Source: JBBRMW01 sp965246845 (GTDB lineage: Bacteria; Chloroflexota; Anaerolineae; Aggregatilineales; UBA2796). Taken from it: a stretch of 64,000 nt of DNA. Of this stretch, positions 1 to 9,626 are shown piece by piece. Position 1 is the first letter of the stretch. Every line of letters starts with the position of its first letter. The stretch covers positions 1 to 64,000 of the forward strand of contig CBDFFR010000006.1 in assembly GCA_965246845.1 (NCBI GenBank), in the 5' to 3' direction. The notes under the pieces were generated by a model. That model saw nothing but the letters and a program-made list of their open reading frames with translations, was not told the DNA's origin and made no database searches. The translations under genes and the position numbers were made by a program.

Positions 1-1194
1 GCATCGCACCGATCACGCAGGGATTCAATTTGCGCAGCAGTGCCCTCGCGTTTGGAAAGACGTGAAACTTGTTTTTGCTCGTAAATATCTGTGCAAACAT
101 CGAATTCCTCAAAACTAAAATCGAATTTGGCGCGCAATACGGCGAGCCAAGTCGGATAGGTCTTTGCCGAGGTCTTTGCCGCGAATTTGAGCTGAGATAC
201 CGTGTTGAATCAAGTAGATGCACCACGACACGAGTGGTAATGTTTTCCGCGACAAAATAAGGTCGCCTGAACGGACTATTTTTGGAAAGTCAAATTCTTT
301 TACATACTCTACCAAACCTGATGGCGCATTTGGGCGCGGCTCGATTCTTGGAACCAATTCTCTTGCGAGTGCAAGATGCGAAGTCGGACACCTGTAGCAG
401 ATGGACAAGGGCAGTTCAACCGCCTTTGTTTTGTTCTTGATTTCTTGGAAGGAGCGTGCGTCCGCACCCGCAAAGCCGTAAATAGCCTGATTTTGGATCG
501 CCGACGAATAACATTCGGCCTCCCGGTTTACGCAATTTCAGAATTAGGTGTAACGCGGCTGCACTTAAATCCTGTGCTTCATCGACAAAAACCCATTGAG
601 CAGTTCTTGGTCGGAGATCCCATTGAAAAGGCAACCAAAGCTGATCGGCGAAGTCAATAACTTTGCCCAACAGAGCGATTTCTTTCACCTTGTTTATTAT
701 TATAGGTACGGCTCCAAAAAGATTCGGCGTAAGATCGAGATGGTATTTCACAACCATTTGAGCCAAATCAACGCTATTGTCTGCGTTTGTTAATGTTAGT
801 CTACATAAGCGTACCATCTCTGATAAACTGCGAGAAAGGTCTTGAATTTCCGAGGACTTTATATTAGGGATGTTCTGACCAATCCAGTTTCGTGCTAGTC
901 TATCGTATTTATAGTCGTCCACTCGTATCTCTTCAAGCATCTTATGAAGGCATCCCATACCAATTCCATGAATGGTTTTTGCCTCCATTTGAGTTCCAGC
1001 AAGTCGCACGCGCAATGTATCAACAACATGTTTATTGAATGCAATAAAGACAGATCCGAGTTGAGTAGTTTTGCAGCTTGAACCAACGTTGTAGTCTTAC
1101 CAGAACCTGCTACAGCATCAACGACGCCATCACCCTGAGCATTGGAGACAAATCGGAAGATATTCTGTTGATACTCGGATGGTTTGAAGGTCAT
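1..1194 (-). pseudogene. UvrD/Rep-type superfamily 1 helicase, frameshifted and 3'-partial
   Basis: Superfamily 1 helicases unwind DNA using ATP, mostly in repair. The start at 1194 gives MTFKPSEYQQNIFRFV, then Walker A AVAGSGKTTTLVQA, Walker B VFVDEAQDLS and, after restoring the frame, motif III GDPKQAIYGFAGAD. The reading frame breaks at least three times: near 1057 (the continuation SVFIAFNKHVVDTLRVRLAG is in another frame), near 515 (one extra base before the CAG of the GDPKQ motif) and near 120-260. Beyond that the frame reads on as DIYEQKQVSRLSKREGT to the window edge, so the C-terminal part lies outside. The family is clear. Whether the breaks are real mutations or consensus errors cannot be told from the sequence. 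Confidence 0.85.
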
Positions 1195-1286
1195 GTCACA
1201 TTCGCTACTTGTTTCGGAACAACATTATAAATCATGCAAATAATTATGGTGAACACTGAGATTATTTTGAGTGATCATGAAAAATG

Positions 1287-1972
1287 TTATTCCTCCACAA
1301 TCACATCGAAGAGGAACAGCGCCAGCACCAGAAAGATCACATCGACACCGACAAGTGGCGGCAGTCAGGCCAGCCAATCCGAAGGCGGCAGCCCCGCCAC
1401 AATGTCGGCAGTTGCGCGCGTGGCGGCAATGATGATCGCAGCGCGACCGGAAGCAGCAGGATTGGGAGCGCCGTTTCGCGTCCGTCGGCGTTGACTGCAA
1501 TCGCGCCGATGAGCGTCCCGGTTGCCGAAAAGCCCGCCGTGCCCGAGCAGCAGTACGAGCAGCAAGCCGGGTCGAACAGCCCGATATTGAATAGCAAACT
1601 CAAGAGTGCGCAGACGATCAGCGCGACAATAAGTGAATAGAGCCATGTCGCGAGGAACTTGCCATAGAACAACGTCGCACGCGGGACAGGCGCGAGCAGC
1701 AGCGCGTCGAGACTCCCGGCTTCCTTTTCTGCCGAAAGCGTGCGGCTCAAGCCCAACGTACTCGCGAAGACGATGATCGCCCACAGCACGGCGGGCAGCA
1801 CCGCGACGAGGACGCTCCGACCCGCTTGCAGGCCGAAATAGAAAACCAGCACGGCCATCAACGCGAATAGCCCATCGAGCCGATCAGCCGCCGCGTGCGT
1901 AGTTCAGTACGCAGGGTCTTTGAGCGTGAGCGTGAGTGTGGCGCGGACGAAAGCATTGAGACGGGTGATCAT
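1287..1972 (-). pseudogene. ccmB: Heme exporter CcmB-like membrane protein, frameshifted
   Basis: CcmB is the membrane subunit of the CcmAB ABC complex used in cytochrome c maturation. Piecing frames together gives an N-terminus MITRLNAFVRATLTLTLKD, then LRTELRTRRLIGSM, the membrane segment ALMAVLVFYFGLQAGR, the family hallmark TLGLSRTLSAEKEAGSLDALL with LLAPVPRATLFYGK, and an end reading LALFLFDVIVEE. The reconstructed length of about 228 residues fits the family. Frame changes lie near 1900, 1540 and 1400. No ccmA or ccmC is adjacent, although these are usually contiguous, so this may be a remnant. Other cytochrome c biogenesis genes (CcdA, TlpA-like) occur about 33 kb away. Confidence 0.75.
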
Positions 1973-2198
1973 GCGCAGATCGTAGGCAGTTGCAGCGATT
2001 TATGCAAAGAAATTTGTCGGCGGAACCTGTCATGCAGGTATCCTCGACATAGCGTAAGCGGATTGTCGCAAGGCGCGTGACGTTCGCCAATCGCATAACG
2101 GTTTAATCACAATGCGGCTTTGCTTAACAGCTATTTGAACGCGCTTAATGTTCGGCCTTTACCCTCGCGATGTTGTCCTTTCCAACGGAGAGACCCTC

Positions 2199-3576
2199 TT
2201 GAAAAAGTCCATTCTGCGTATTTTTCGTCCTGACGCTGATCGCGCTCGCGATTGCAGCCGGGACGCTCGGCACGGCAAAGCCCAAACCGTCACCACATTG
2301 ACCATTGAAGGCGTCGGTGGTCTGAACTGGTCTGGCTGCGCGAGACCGTCAAGCCCGCGTTCGAGGCCACGATGAAGGCGGCAGCAAGAACTTCACGTTC
2401 AGGTCAATGAATTTACAGGCACGGGTGACGCACTTCGCCAGCGCTATTCGCTCGACACCGGCGCGGGCGCGGGTGGCGATGTGCTGTCCCTTCGATGGTT
2501 TCTGGATTCCCGATTTCGCTAGCGCCAAGCTGCTCAAGCCGCTCAAGGAACTCGTCGGACCGGAAGCGCTCACATGGGACGGCTGGAGCAAGACCCCGGC
2601 GGGCTTGCAGACGATTCTTTCCTACAATGGCGACATCTACGGCTACCCGCGCGGGACCGATGTTCGCGTAATCTGGTATCGCAAGGATTTGATCAAGCAG
2701 GCGGGTCTGCCGGATAACTGGCAGCCGAAGAGCTGGACGGAACTGCTCGACGCCGCGCGCAAGATCAAGACCCGCGCTCCCCGGCGTCACGCCGCTGCAA
2801 CTCAACGCGGGCAAGGCGATGGGCGAAGCGACCACGCTGCAAGGCTACCTGATGGCGCTGCTCGGCACGGGTCAGCACGGTCTACGACTTCAAGGCGAAC
2901 AAGTGGGTCACGCGCAGCAAGGCGATCCTCGATACGCTCAAGCTGTACAAGACAATCTACACCGATGAAAAGCTGGGCGAATCGCGTTACCAGCTCGTCA
3001 AGGATGGCCGCGATCAATCGTTCCTCGCGCTCAGGATGGCAAAGTCGCCATGCTCGTCGAAGGCGATTATCTGTGGCGCAGCGTCCTCGCTGTCGGCAAC
3101 AGCAGCGCAGCGGGAAAATGACCGACCGTGACGCGAAGATCGGCTTCGCCAAGATGCCCGCGCAGACGCCAGGCAGTGGTTACAACGGGCAGGATTTCGT
3201 CACGATTTCCGGCGGTACGGGCTTCGTAATCAACCCGAACACGAAGAACCCGAAGAAGCATGGGCGCTGCTCACGGCAATGTTCAGCAAGGAGAGCTTCG
3301 ACGCGCTCCAGAAACTGCAACCGCGCATCCGTCCGCGCACCGATGTCCCCGTCACGGGCGATCCGGTCATGAGCGCGCTCGTTTCCGACGTGCTGCCGCT
3401 GACGACCGTGCGCCCCGCGCTCCCGACCTATACGAAGGTCTCCGAGCAAATCCAGATCATGACCGAAGCCATCGTCACGGGCGACCGCACGCCGGAGCAG
3501 GCGGATGGACGACTACGCGAAGGCTGTTGAAGCCATCGTCGGCAAGGAAAACACGCTCGAACTGGCGACCCAGTAA
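2199..3576 (+). pseudogene. ABC importer extracellular solute-binding protein (family 1), frameshifted
   Basis: This would be the extracytoplasmic binding protein of a carbohydrate-type (CUT1-like) ABC importer. The proposed TTG start at 2199 follows a GGAG-type ribosome site and opens a signal peptide (KKSILR, then FFVLTLIALAIAAG). Recognisable stretches, spread over all three frames, are LKPLKELVGPEALTWDGWSK, ILSYNGDIYGYPRGTDVRVI, WYRKDLIKQAGLPDNW, KVAMLVEGDYLWRSVL, and GGTGFVINPNTKNPKEAWAL, ending TPEQAMDDYAKAVEAIVGK. At least six single-base shifts are needed (for example near 2220, 2350, 2776, 2870, 3030, 3260 and 3505). Substrate unknown. It heads an operon with two permeases, an ATPase and a PHP phosphoesterase. 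Confidence 0.8.
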
Positions 3577-3592
3577 GTTCGGTGTGTCAATG

Positions 3593-3716
3593 GGGCGCGG
3601 GGGCTAAAGCCACCGCGCTGAAACTAGGCATTGCACTGGTCCTCTCTTCTGAAGGCTTTCAGGGACCGTGCAACGCCGTGCTGCCTAGATTGAGCGCGGT
3701 GGCTTTAGCCCCGCGC
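3593..3716. repeat. Palindromic intergenic repeat, family 2 (copy 1)
   Basis: A long imperfect inverted repeat fills the gap between binding-protein and permease genes. The left arm begins GGGGCTAAAGCCACCGCGCT and continues through CTAGGCA and TTGCACTGGTCC. The right arm is its near-perfect complement ending GCGCGGTGGCTTTAGCCCC. Each arm is about 50 bases with a loop of about 25. Related copies lie at 12378-12518 and 16739-16851. It could act as a hairpin between operon genes and tune relative expression, but that is inference. Confidence 0.8.
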
Positions 3717-3764
3717 ATTTGCGGGATAATTTCGCGTCTGTTCTATCCATAATTCGGAATACCT

Positions 3765-4668
3765 ATGCGTGAAAGCAGCATCCTGAGCCGTCCCGCCGGC
3801 TTTTTGTTCCTCAGCCCCGCATTCCTCTTCATCGCCGCCTTCCTGATCTATCCGTTCATTTCGATTGTCCTGCTCAGTTTCACCAATCAGGCGATTGGGA
3901 CGATCAACAACCCGAATACGCGCTATATCGGGCTGGAAAATTATCAGAGTCTGCTCAACTTCGCGACGTGGCTCAAGCGCGGCGAACTTGGCTGGAGCCT
4001 GCTGATCAGCGCACAGTTCGTCGTCGGGTCGGCGTTGATCGGGCAAGCCGGCTGGGGTTGCTGCTCGCGTTGCTCTTCCAGCGCCGTAAGGGGTTGCTGC
4101 GCGAGGTCGTGTTTACGCTCGCAATCGCGGCGTGATCATCCCGGATGTCATCGTCGCGTTCGCGTGGTTCGCGTTCCTTGACCCGTTTCGCGGGACGCTG
4201 AACAACATCCTCTCGACGGTTGGACTCGGCAGGCCGGATTGGGGTCCTCGATTTCCGCTGTTCAGCATCATCGTCTTCAATACGTGGCGCGGTACGGCGT
4301 TCTCGGCGCTGCTGTTCTCCTCCGCGCTGGCCTCGATCCCGCCCTCGTATCTCGAAGCGGCGGAAGTCAGCGGCGCGGGCTGGTGGCGCAAATTCCGCGA
4401 TATTACGATCCCGCTACTGCGCGGCCACATCGCGGACCGATCTGGTGCTGATCACGCTCTGGACCTTCAACAGCTTCACGCCCTACCTGATTACGGGCGG
4501 CGGTCCGGCCTCAAAGACGTTGCTTGTCTCCATTTTCACCTATGAGACGGCGCTCAAATTTCAGGAGTTCGGACGCGGGAGCGCGGTCCCAGTGATTGTA
4601 ATGCTCATCAACCTTGTGCTGACCGTTGTGTATCTGCTCAGTATCCGGCTGCGGCGGCATCCACATGA
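3765..4668 (+). pseudogene. ABC sugar-type permease, MalF/UgpA-like, frameshifted
   Basis: Inner-membrane permease of the CUT1-type importer. It starts MRESSILSRPAGFLFLSPAF with a first membrane span AFLFIAAFLIYPFISIVLLS, followed by YIGLENYQSLL, typical of MalF/UgpA. The frame shifts near 4053 (expected continuation LGLLLALLFQRRKGLL), near 4131, and near 4434 where one extra G breaks LRGHIATDLVLITLW. The cytoplasmic EAA loop is visible as SYLEAAEVSGAGWWRKFRDI, which docks on the ATPase. The end is uncertain: a TGA at 4666 would overlap the next ATG at 4665, the usual coupling in such operons, but it needs another shift. Confidence 0.8.
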
Positions 4669-5496
4669 CACGACGCAAGTTGCTTTCGCGCTTGTTGCTG
4701 ATCGTTGTTTCGACGGCGCTCGGTATGTTCTTCGTACTGCCGCTGCTGTGGTTCTTCGTCGCGCCCTTCAACCCGGAAGCCAGCCTCGCGGTGAGCTGGC
4801 CGACGCGCTTCTCGTTCAGCAACTTTACACAGGTCTTCGCGAACAACGTAGCGATCCGCGCGCTGATCGTGAACAGCCCGATTATCGCGGGTGGGGCAAT
4901 GGTCGGGACGGCGCTCGTCGCGGCGCTGACTGCCTACGGCCTCTCACGCAGCCGCATCCCCGGCAAGAGCGTTCTGACGACAGTGTTGATCCTGTTTTCG
5001 TCGGTCGTGACCGGGACTGCGAGCATGATCCCGATTTTCCTGCTGATGTTCACGTTACGCCTGATTGATACGCATATCGGCGTCATTCTGGTGATGATCG
5101 GCGGGCTGATCCCTTCGGCGGTATTCATCATGGAAGATTTCGTCGAGAGCATCCCGCGCTCCTATGAAGAAGCCGCGATGGTCCAGCGGCGCACGACCGC
5201 TGCGCGTATTCCGCGAGGTCGCGTTTCCACTGATTCGCCCCGGCGTGATGGTCGTCGCGATCTGGGCGTTCGTGAATGCGTGGGGTGCGTTCCTGACGCC
5301 GTTCATCCTGCTGCGCTCCTCCGATAAAATTCCGGCGTCGGTCGCGTTCTACCAGTTCTACAATGTCGAATCAGGATCGCCCTTGATTACCCTCATCGCG
5401 GCCTATGCGATTCTCTACACCGCCCCCGTAATTATCCTGTATCTGATCATCAACTGGCGCTATGGCTTCCGCTTCTACGGCGGCATCAAGAGGTAG
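4665..5496 (+). pseudogene. ABC sugar-type permease, MalG/UgpE-like, frameshifted
   Basis: Second permease subunit of the importer. The start ATG at 4665 opens MTRRKLLSRLLLIVVSTALG, followed by several membrane spans and the binding-protein-dependent transport domain. The EAA motif reads SYEEAAMV before a shift near 5190. The other frame continues LRVFREVAFPLIRPGVMVVA and runs to the stop at 5496, ending NWRYGFRFYGGIKR. One indel restores a protein of about 277 residues, the normal size for this family. The ATPase gene begins 12 bases downstream. Confidence 0.82.
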
Positions 5497-5508
5497 GACA
5501 AACCCCCA

Positions 5509-6558
5509 ATGGCCGCTATTCGATACGTGCATATCACCAAACAGTTCGGGAGCGTGAGCGCCGTCGCGGACCTCAACCTCGATGTGATCGATGGCGAGTT
5601 TGTCGCGCTGCTGGGTCCTTCCGGCTGCGGCAAGACGACCACGCTGCGCCTGCTGGCCGGGCTGGAAAGCCCCAGCGCCGGGCAGATTTTTATCGGTGAG
5701 CGCGAGGTGACGCTGCTCCCCGCCTACGGGCGCGACCTCGCGATGGTCTTTCAGGATTACGCGCTCTATCCACATATGACCGTCGCGCAGAACATCGGCT
5801 ATCCGCTCAAGGTGCGCCACACCGAGGCGGCGACCATGCGCAAGCGCGTCGGCGAGGTCGCGGACCTCTTGCAAATCGGCCACCTGCTCGAACGCCGACC
5901 GGGGCAGCTCTCCGGCGGGCAACAGCAGCGCGTTTCGGTGGCGCGGGCGCTCGTTTACCAGCCACAGGCGTTCCTTTTCGATGAACCGTTGAGCAACCTC
6001 GACGCAAAATTGCGGCTGGATGCGCGCGGCTTCCTGAAAAATTTGCAACGCACGCTGGGTATCACCTCGATCTACGTCACGCACGACCAATCGGAAGCAA
6101 TGGCACTCGCGGATAAAATCGCGGTAATGGATCGCGGCAAGATCGTTCAATATGACGCGCCGCTTGAAGTGTATCATCGTCCGAAGACGGCGTTCGTCGC
6201 GAGTTTTATCGGCAGCCCGCCGATGAATTTGCTGAACTGCACCATCGAGGGCGACGGCGCACGGCTCGCGACCGGGCCGCTTCCGCTGGGTGGCCGCAAG
6301 GCGATGGGTGCGGCGCAGGTCGGCTTCCGCGCGGAGCGGGTCGGAATTTCAACCGATAATGTGGGCGGCGTCCCGGCGAAGGTTTACGCCGTGCAGCCGC
6401 TCGGCGGCGAGACGTTGATTACCTTGCAAATCGGCGATGAACTGGTCTCCGCGCGGCAGTTCGGGGACGAGATTCCGACGTTCCCGGAGCAGGTGACGCT
6501 ACACATCGCGCCGGAACATCTCTCGTTCTACGATGCGCAGGGAGATTTGATCGGATGA
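5509..6558 (+). CDS. ABC importer ATPase, MalK/UgpC/MsmX type
   Basis: Cytoplasmic ATPase that energises the sugar-type importer encoded just upstream. The 349-residue protein is intact. It shows Walker A GPSGCGKTT, the signature LSGGQQQR, Walker B FLFDEPLSNLD, the switch histidine in YVTHDQSEAMALADK, and a C-terminal TOBE-like region that binds regulators or substrate in this family. It starts with ATG 12 bases after the permease stop and shares an ATGA overlap with the following phosphoesterase gene, so translation is coupled. MsmX/UgpC-type ATPases can serve several importers, so an intact copy would matter even if the upstream genes are truly broken. Confidence 0.93.
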   Translation: MAAIRYVHITKQFGSVSAVADLNLDVIDGEFVALLGPSGCGKTTTLRLLAGLESPSAGQIFIGEREVTLLPAYGRDLAMVFQDYALYPHMTVAQNIGYPLKVRHTEAATMRKRVGEVADLLQIGHLLERRPGQLSGGQQQRVSVARALVYQPQAFLFDEPLSNLDAKLRLDARGFLKNLQRTLGITSIYVTHDQSEAMALADKIAVMDRGKIVQYDAPLEVYHRPKTAFVASFIGSPPMNLLNCTIEGDGARLATGPLPLGGRKAMGAAQVGFRAERVGISTDNVGGVPAKVYAVQPLGGETLITLQIGDELVSARQFGDEIPTFPEQVTLHIAPEHLSFYDAQGDLIG

Positions 6559-7952
6559 CAACGCTCACCTTCACGGGACATGCGACCCCGGCGCAGACGC
6601 GCACCTACGGATATGTCCCGTTCGAGGTCCCGCCGGGGACGGTTCGCATCGATGTGGACTATCGCTATAGTGATCAGGTTGGCTCCGACCCGCACCTGAC
6701 GGACGGTAACACGCTCGATCTCGGCCTGATTGATGCGCGCGGGACGGCTTTCGGCACGATGGGCTTGCGCGGCTGGAGCGGGAGCAACCGCGCATCGATT
6801 TTCGTAGCGGAAAACGATGCGACGCCGGGCTATTTGCCGGGTCAGATCACGCCGGGAACCTGGACCGCGCATCTCGGCTTCTATAAAATCGCGCCGCAAG
6901 GCTGCGATTACGAAGTGACCGTCACGCTCACCAGCGGGGAACTCGCCGCGCATCCCGCCGAACTCGAATTCCTGCCACTGGAAGGGCAAATCGCGCGCGC
7001 CGCACCGCGCGCTGATGGCTGGTATCGCGGTGAATTGCACTGCCACACCGTTCACAGCGACGGCGACAGCACCGTAGAAACGGTGATCGATGCGGCGCGC
7101 TCGCTCAGTCTGGATTTCCTCGCGATCACCGACCACAACGATCTAAGCCATCTCGCGAAAATGCTTGAGGTGCAACGCGCGACGCAACCGCCTCTGACGC
7201 TCATTCCCGGCTGCGAGATGACCACCTATTTCGGCCACTGGAACGTGTGGGGGCTGACGGATTGGGTCGAATTCCGCATCGAAAAGCCGGACGATTTGCG
7301 GCGCGCGATTGCCGAAGCCAAACGGCGCGGGGCGCTCGTAAGTTGCAACCACCCGCGCCATCACGGACCGGATTGGGAGTTCAAGGACGTTACCGATTTC
7401 GACCTGCTGGAAGTCTGGAACGGTCCCTGGATATTCAACAATCGCGAGTCGCTGGCGTGGTGGGAGGTATTACTCAATCAAGGGAGGCGCATTCCGATTG
7501 TCGGCGGGAGCGATATGCACAATCTGCATGGGATGGTGAGCGGTTTTGTCCGTATTGGGACGCCCACAACCTGGATTTTCTGTGAGGATGAACCCACCGC
7601 GCCCAATTTGCTCGCGGCGCTGCGTGCGGGACACAGCTTCGTCAGCGAGTCACCAATGGGTCCGCGCGTTGTGCTGCGCGTCGATGGCGTGCTGATGGGC
7701 GATAGCGCGCAGCCGCAGGCGACCAGCCGTACAGAAGTCGAAACACACGGCGCGGCGGGTTCGACGCTGGTGCTTGTCGGGAGTTCGGGAGTGTTGTACA
7801 ACGAGACGATACAGGACGACGAGAAGCGTATCGCGCTCACGCTCGATCTATCGGCTGAAAAGTATGTTCGTGCCGAAATTCGCGCCGACCCGGACATAGA
7901 TGGGCTGCCCGTGATGCGCGCGTTGAGCAACCCCGTTTTCCTGACGCGATAG
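6555..7952 (+). CDS. CehA/McbA-type metallohydrolase with PHP domain
   Basis: PHP-domain phosphoesterase or hydrolase of 465 residues. The N-terminal about 150 residues look like a beta-rich accessory domain. The PHP part shows the metal ligands in order: ELHCHTVHSDGD, FLAITDHND, GCEMTTYFGHWN, SCNHPRHHG and GGSDMHN. Known relatives include carbaryl hydrolase CehA and various phosphodiesterases. The gene overlaps the ABC ATPase stop by four bases (ATGA), so it is part of the importer operon. I infer that the transported compound, or a product of it, is hydrolysed by this enzyme, with a glycerophosphodiester- or phosphonate-like substrate as one guess. There is no obvious signal peptide, which suggests cytoplasmic action. 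Confidence 0.85.
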   Translation: MTTLTFTGHATPAQTRTYGYVPFEVPPGTVRIDVDYRYSDQVGSDPHLTDGNTLDLGLIDARGTAFGTMGLRGWSGSNRASIFVAENDATPGYLPGQITPGTWTAHLGFYKIAPQGCDYEVTVTLTSGELAAHPAELEFLPLEGQIARAAPRADGWYRGELHCHTVHSDGDSTVETVIDAARSLSLDFLAITDHNDLSHLAKMLEVQRATQPPLTLIPGCEMTTYFGHWNVWGLTDWVEFRIEKPDDLRRAIAEAKRRGALVSCNHPRHHGPDWEFKDVTDFDLLEVWNGPWIFNNRESLAWWEVLLNQGRRIPIVGGSDMHNLHGMVSGFVRIGTPTTWIFCEDEPTAPNLLAALRAGHSFVSESPMGPRVVLRVDGVLMGDSAQPQATSRTEVETHGAAGSTLVLVGSSGVLYNETIQDDEKRIALTLDLSAEKYVRAEIRADPDIDGLPVMRALSNPVFLTR

Positions 7953-7966
7953 CGAAGTGTTATTGG

Positions 7967-8043
7967 TCGGGCGGACACATCGGTCCGCCCCTACGCAGCA
8001 AATCCGCGCGCCGTCCGGTGTAGGGGTCGCGGCTTGCCCAACC
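7967..8043. repeat. Intergenic inverted repeat, family 1 (composite copy)
   Basis: A palindrome around GGGCGGACACATCGGTCCGC ends in CCCCTAC. After a spacer containing CCGCGCGC comes GTGTAGGGGTCGCGGCTTGC. The two flanks can pair through CCCCTAC/GTAGGGG. Similar units occur at 11169, 16868, 24568, 36370, 46751 and 48531, always between genes. It sits between the PHP gene and the convergent MocR gene and could form a hairpin on either transcript. Confidence 0.8.
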
Positions 8044-8047
8044 TGCT

Positions 8048-9534
8048 CTACACAACCGGGCGCTCTTCCACGCCCGCGCGCAGCCGTACCGGGGATCGCA
8101 GCGCGCCCGGTTCGAGCAGCCGACCGAGGATCGTAACGGCTTCGCGGATGAGTTCGGGAGATAGGCCGCCGAAACATAGCCGCAGATGCGTCTGGCCGTC
8201 CGGTTCGACCATGAACGCCTCGCCGGGCGTAAAGGCGATGCCGTGCATCAGCGCGCGATGATGCAGGTCCGGCGGCGCGCACCCCGCCGGGATCGTTACC
8301 CAACACGAAAATCCACCGTGTGGCTTCGTCCAGCGTGCAAAGGCGGGCATCCGCTGTGCCATCACGCGCAAGAGTTCGTCACGGCGCTCGCGATACTTCG
8401 GGGTGACGCGCTCCATGTGTGGCCTGAAGCGCCCCCGGTGCAGGAAGTGCGCGGCGGCGCGCTGCAATAGCGGCGGACCTGACAAATCCATTGCCTGCCG
8501 ACGGTAAAGGATCGCCTCGCGCAGGTGCGGCGGCACGACCATATACCCGATACGCAGGCCGGGTGTCAGCACCTTCGAGAGGCTGCTCAGGTAGATAATC
8601 CGCGCGCCATCCGGGTCGAGCGAGCGCAGCGCGGGTTCGGGACGGCTGTCATAGGCCAGCGTGCCGTAGATGTCATCTTCGATCAGGTACAAATCGTACT
8701 GTTCAGCGAGCGCGAGCAACCCCGCGCGGCGCTCCGGGGCGAGGCATACGCCTGTCGGGTTCTGGAAGGCAGGCATCGTATAGAAGAAGCGCGGGCGGTG
8801 CTGCCGGATCGCGGCTTCCAGAGCATCGAACTGTACGCCACCATCATCGACCGGGACGCCGACCGCGTGCGCGCCGTAGCTGCTCAGGACGTGCAACATC
8901 CCCAGATAGGTCGGCTGCTCGACCAGCACCGTTTCGCCGGGATGCGTCAGGGTCGCGGTGACGAGCGACAGCCCCTGCATCACGCCAGAAGTCACGATCA
9001 CATCATCGGCGTCGCCGCCACACCCCGTGCCGCGAGCAGGTTCACCAATTCGACGCGCAGCATTTCATCACCCTGCGCGGAGCCGTATTGCATCAGCGCC
9101 GTATCGTTGGCAGCGGGGTGTTGAAAGAAGCGCATGAAATCCGTACCCGGCCACAGCGCGGCATCGGGTTCGGCATAAGCCATCGAGCGCAGCCCGGTCA
9201 GCCGCGCCAGCCGGGATATATCGCGCATCACCTGATCGGGCGAATGGTCATGCCCGACCATTGCGCGCACCGCGTCGGTATCCGTCGTCGCGGTGACGAA
9301 CGTACCGCGCCCGACGGTCGATTCGATCCAGCCCCCGGATTGCAATTCGCGATAGCCGCTCTGCGCGGTGAGGCGCGTCACGCTGAGGAGCGCGGCCAGT
9401 TCGCGGACGGTTGGTAGCTGCGTCCCGACGGGCAGCCGTCCGTCGCTGATCTGCATTCGGATTTGCTCCGCGATTTGCAGATACAGCGGCGTCTTGAGGG
9501 TACGGTCGATGGTTTCAAGGTGAATGGCAGGCAT
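8048..9534 (-). pseudogene. MocR/GntR-family regulator with aminotransferase domain, split by one frameshift
   Basis: MocR proteins join a GntR winged helix to an aminotransferase-fold, PLP-binding domain and sense amines or PLP. The first part (9534-8998) has the winged helix PLYLQIAEQIRMQISDGRLP and TQLPTVRELAALLSVTRLTA, then the start of the aminotransferase fold with ALMQYGSAQGDEMLR. The second part (from 9001) continues VIVTSGVMQGLSLVTATLTH and carries the PLP lysine in SSLSKVLTPGLRIGY. A single missing base near 9008 would restore GVAATPDDVIVTSG. The GTGA overlap could pass for two coupled genes, but the break falls inside one fold, so I read it as one damaged or mis-sequenced gene of about 490 residues. 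Confidence 0.85.
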
Positions 9535-9626
9535 GGTCTCGCGGCCTCGTTGATCGAACCTACCTTATCATATGCGGAATTGGCTTTGTGTGCTGTGGGA
9601 CAAGCACGCAGATTGTAGTAGTACAA

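Noticed and set aside
8998..9001. GTGA overlap suggesting two coupled genes (GntR protein and aminotransferase)
   Set aside because: The junction falls inside the aminotransferase fold and one base restores a continuous MocR protein, so a frameshift is the simpler reading.
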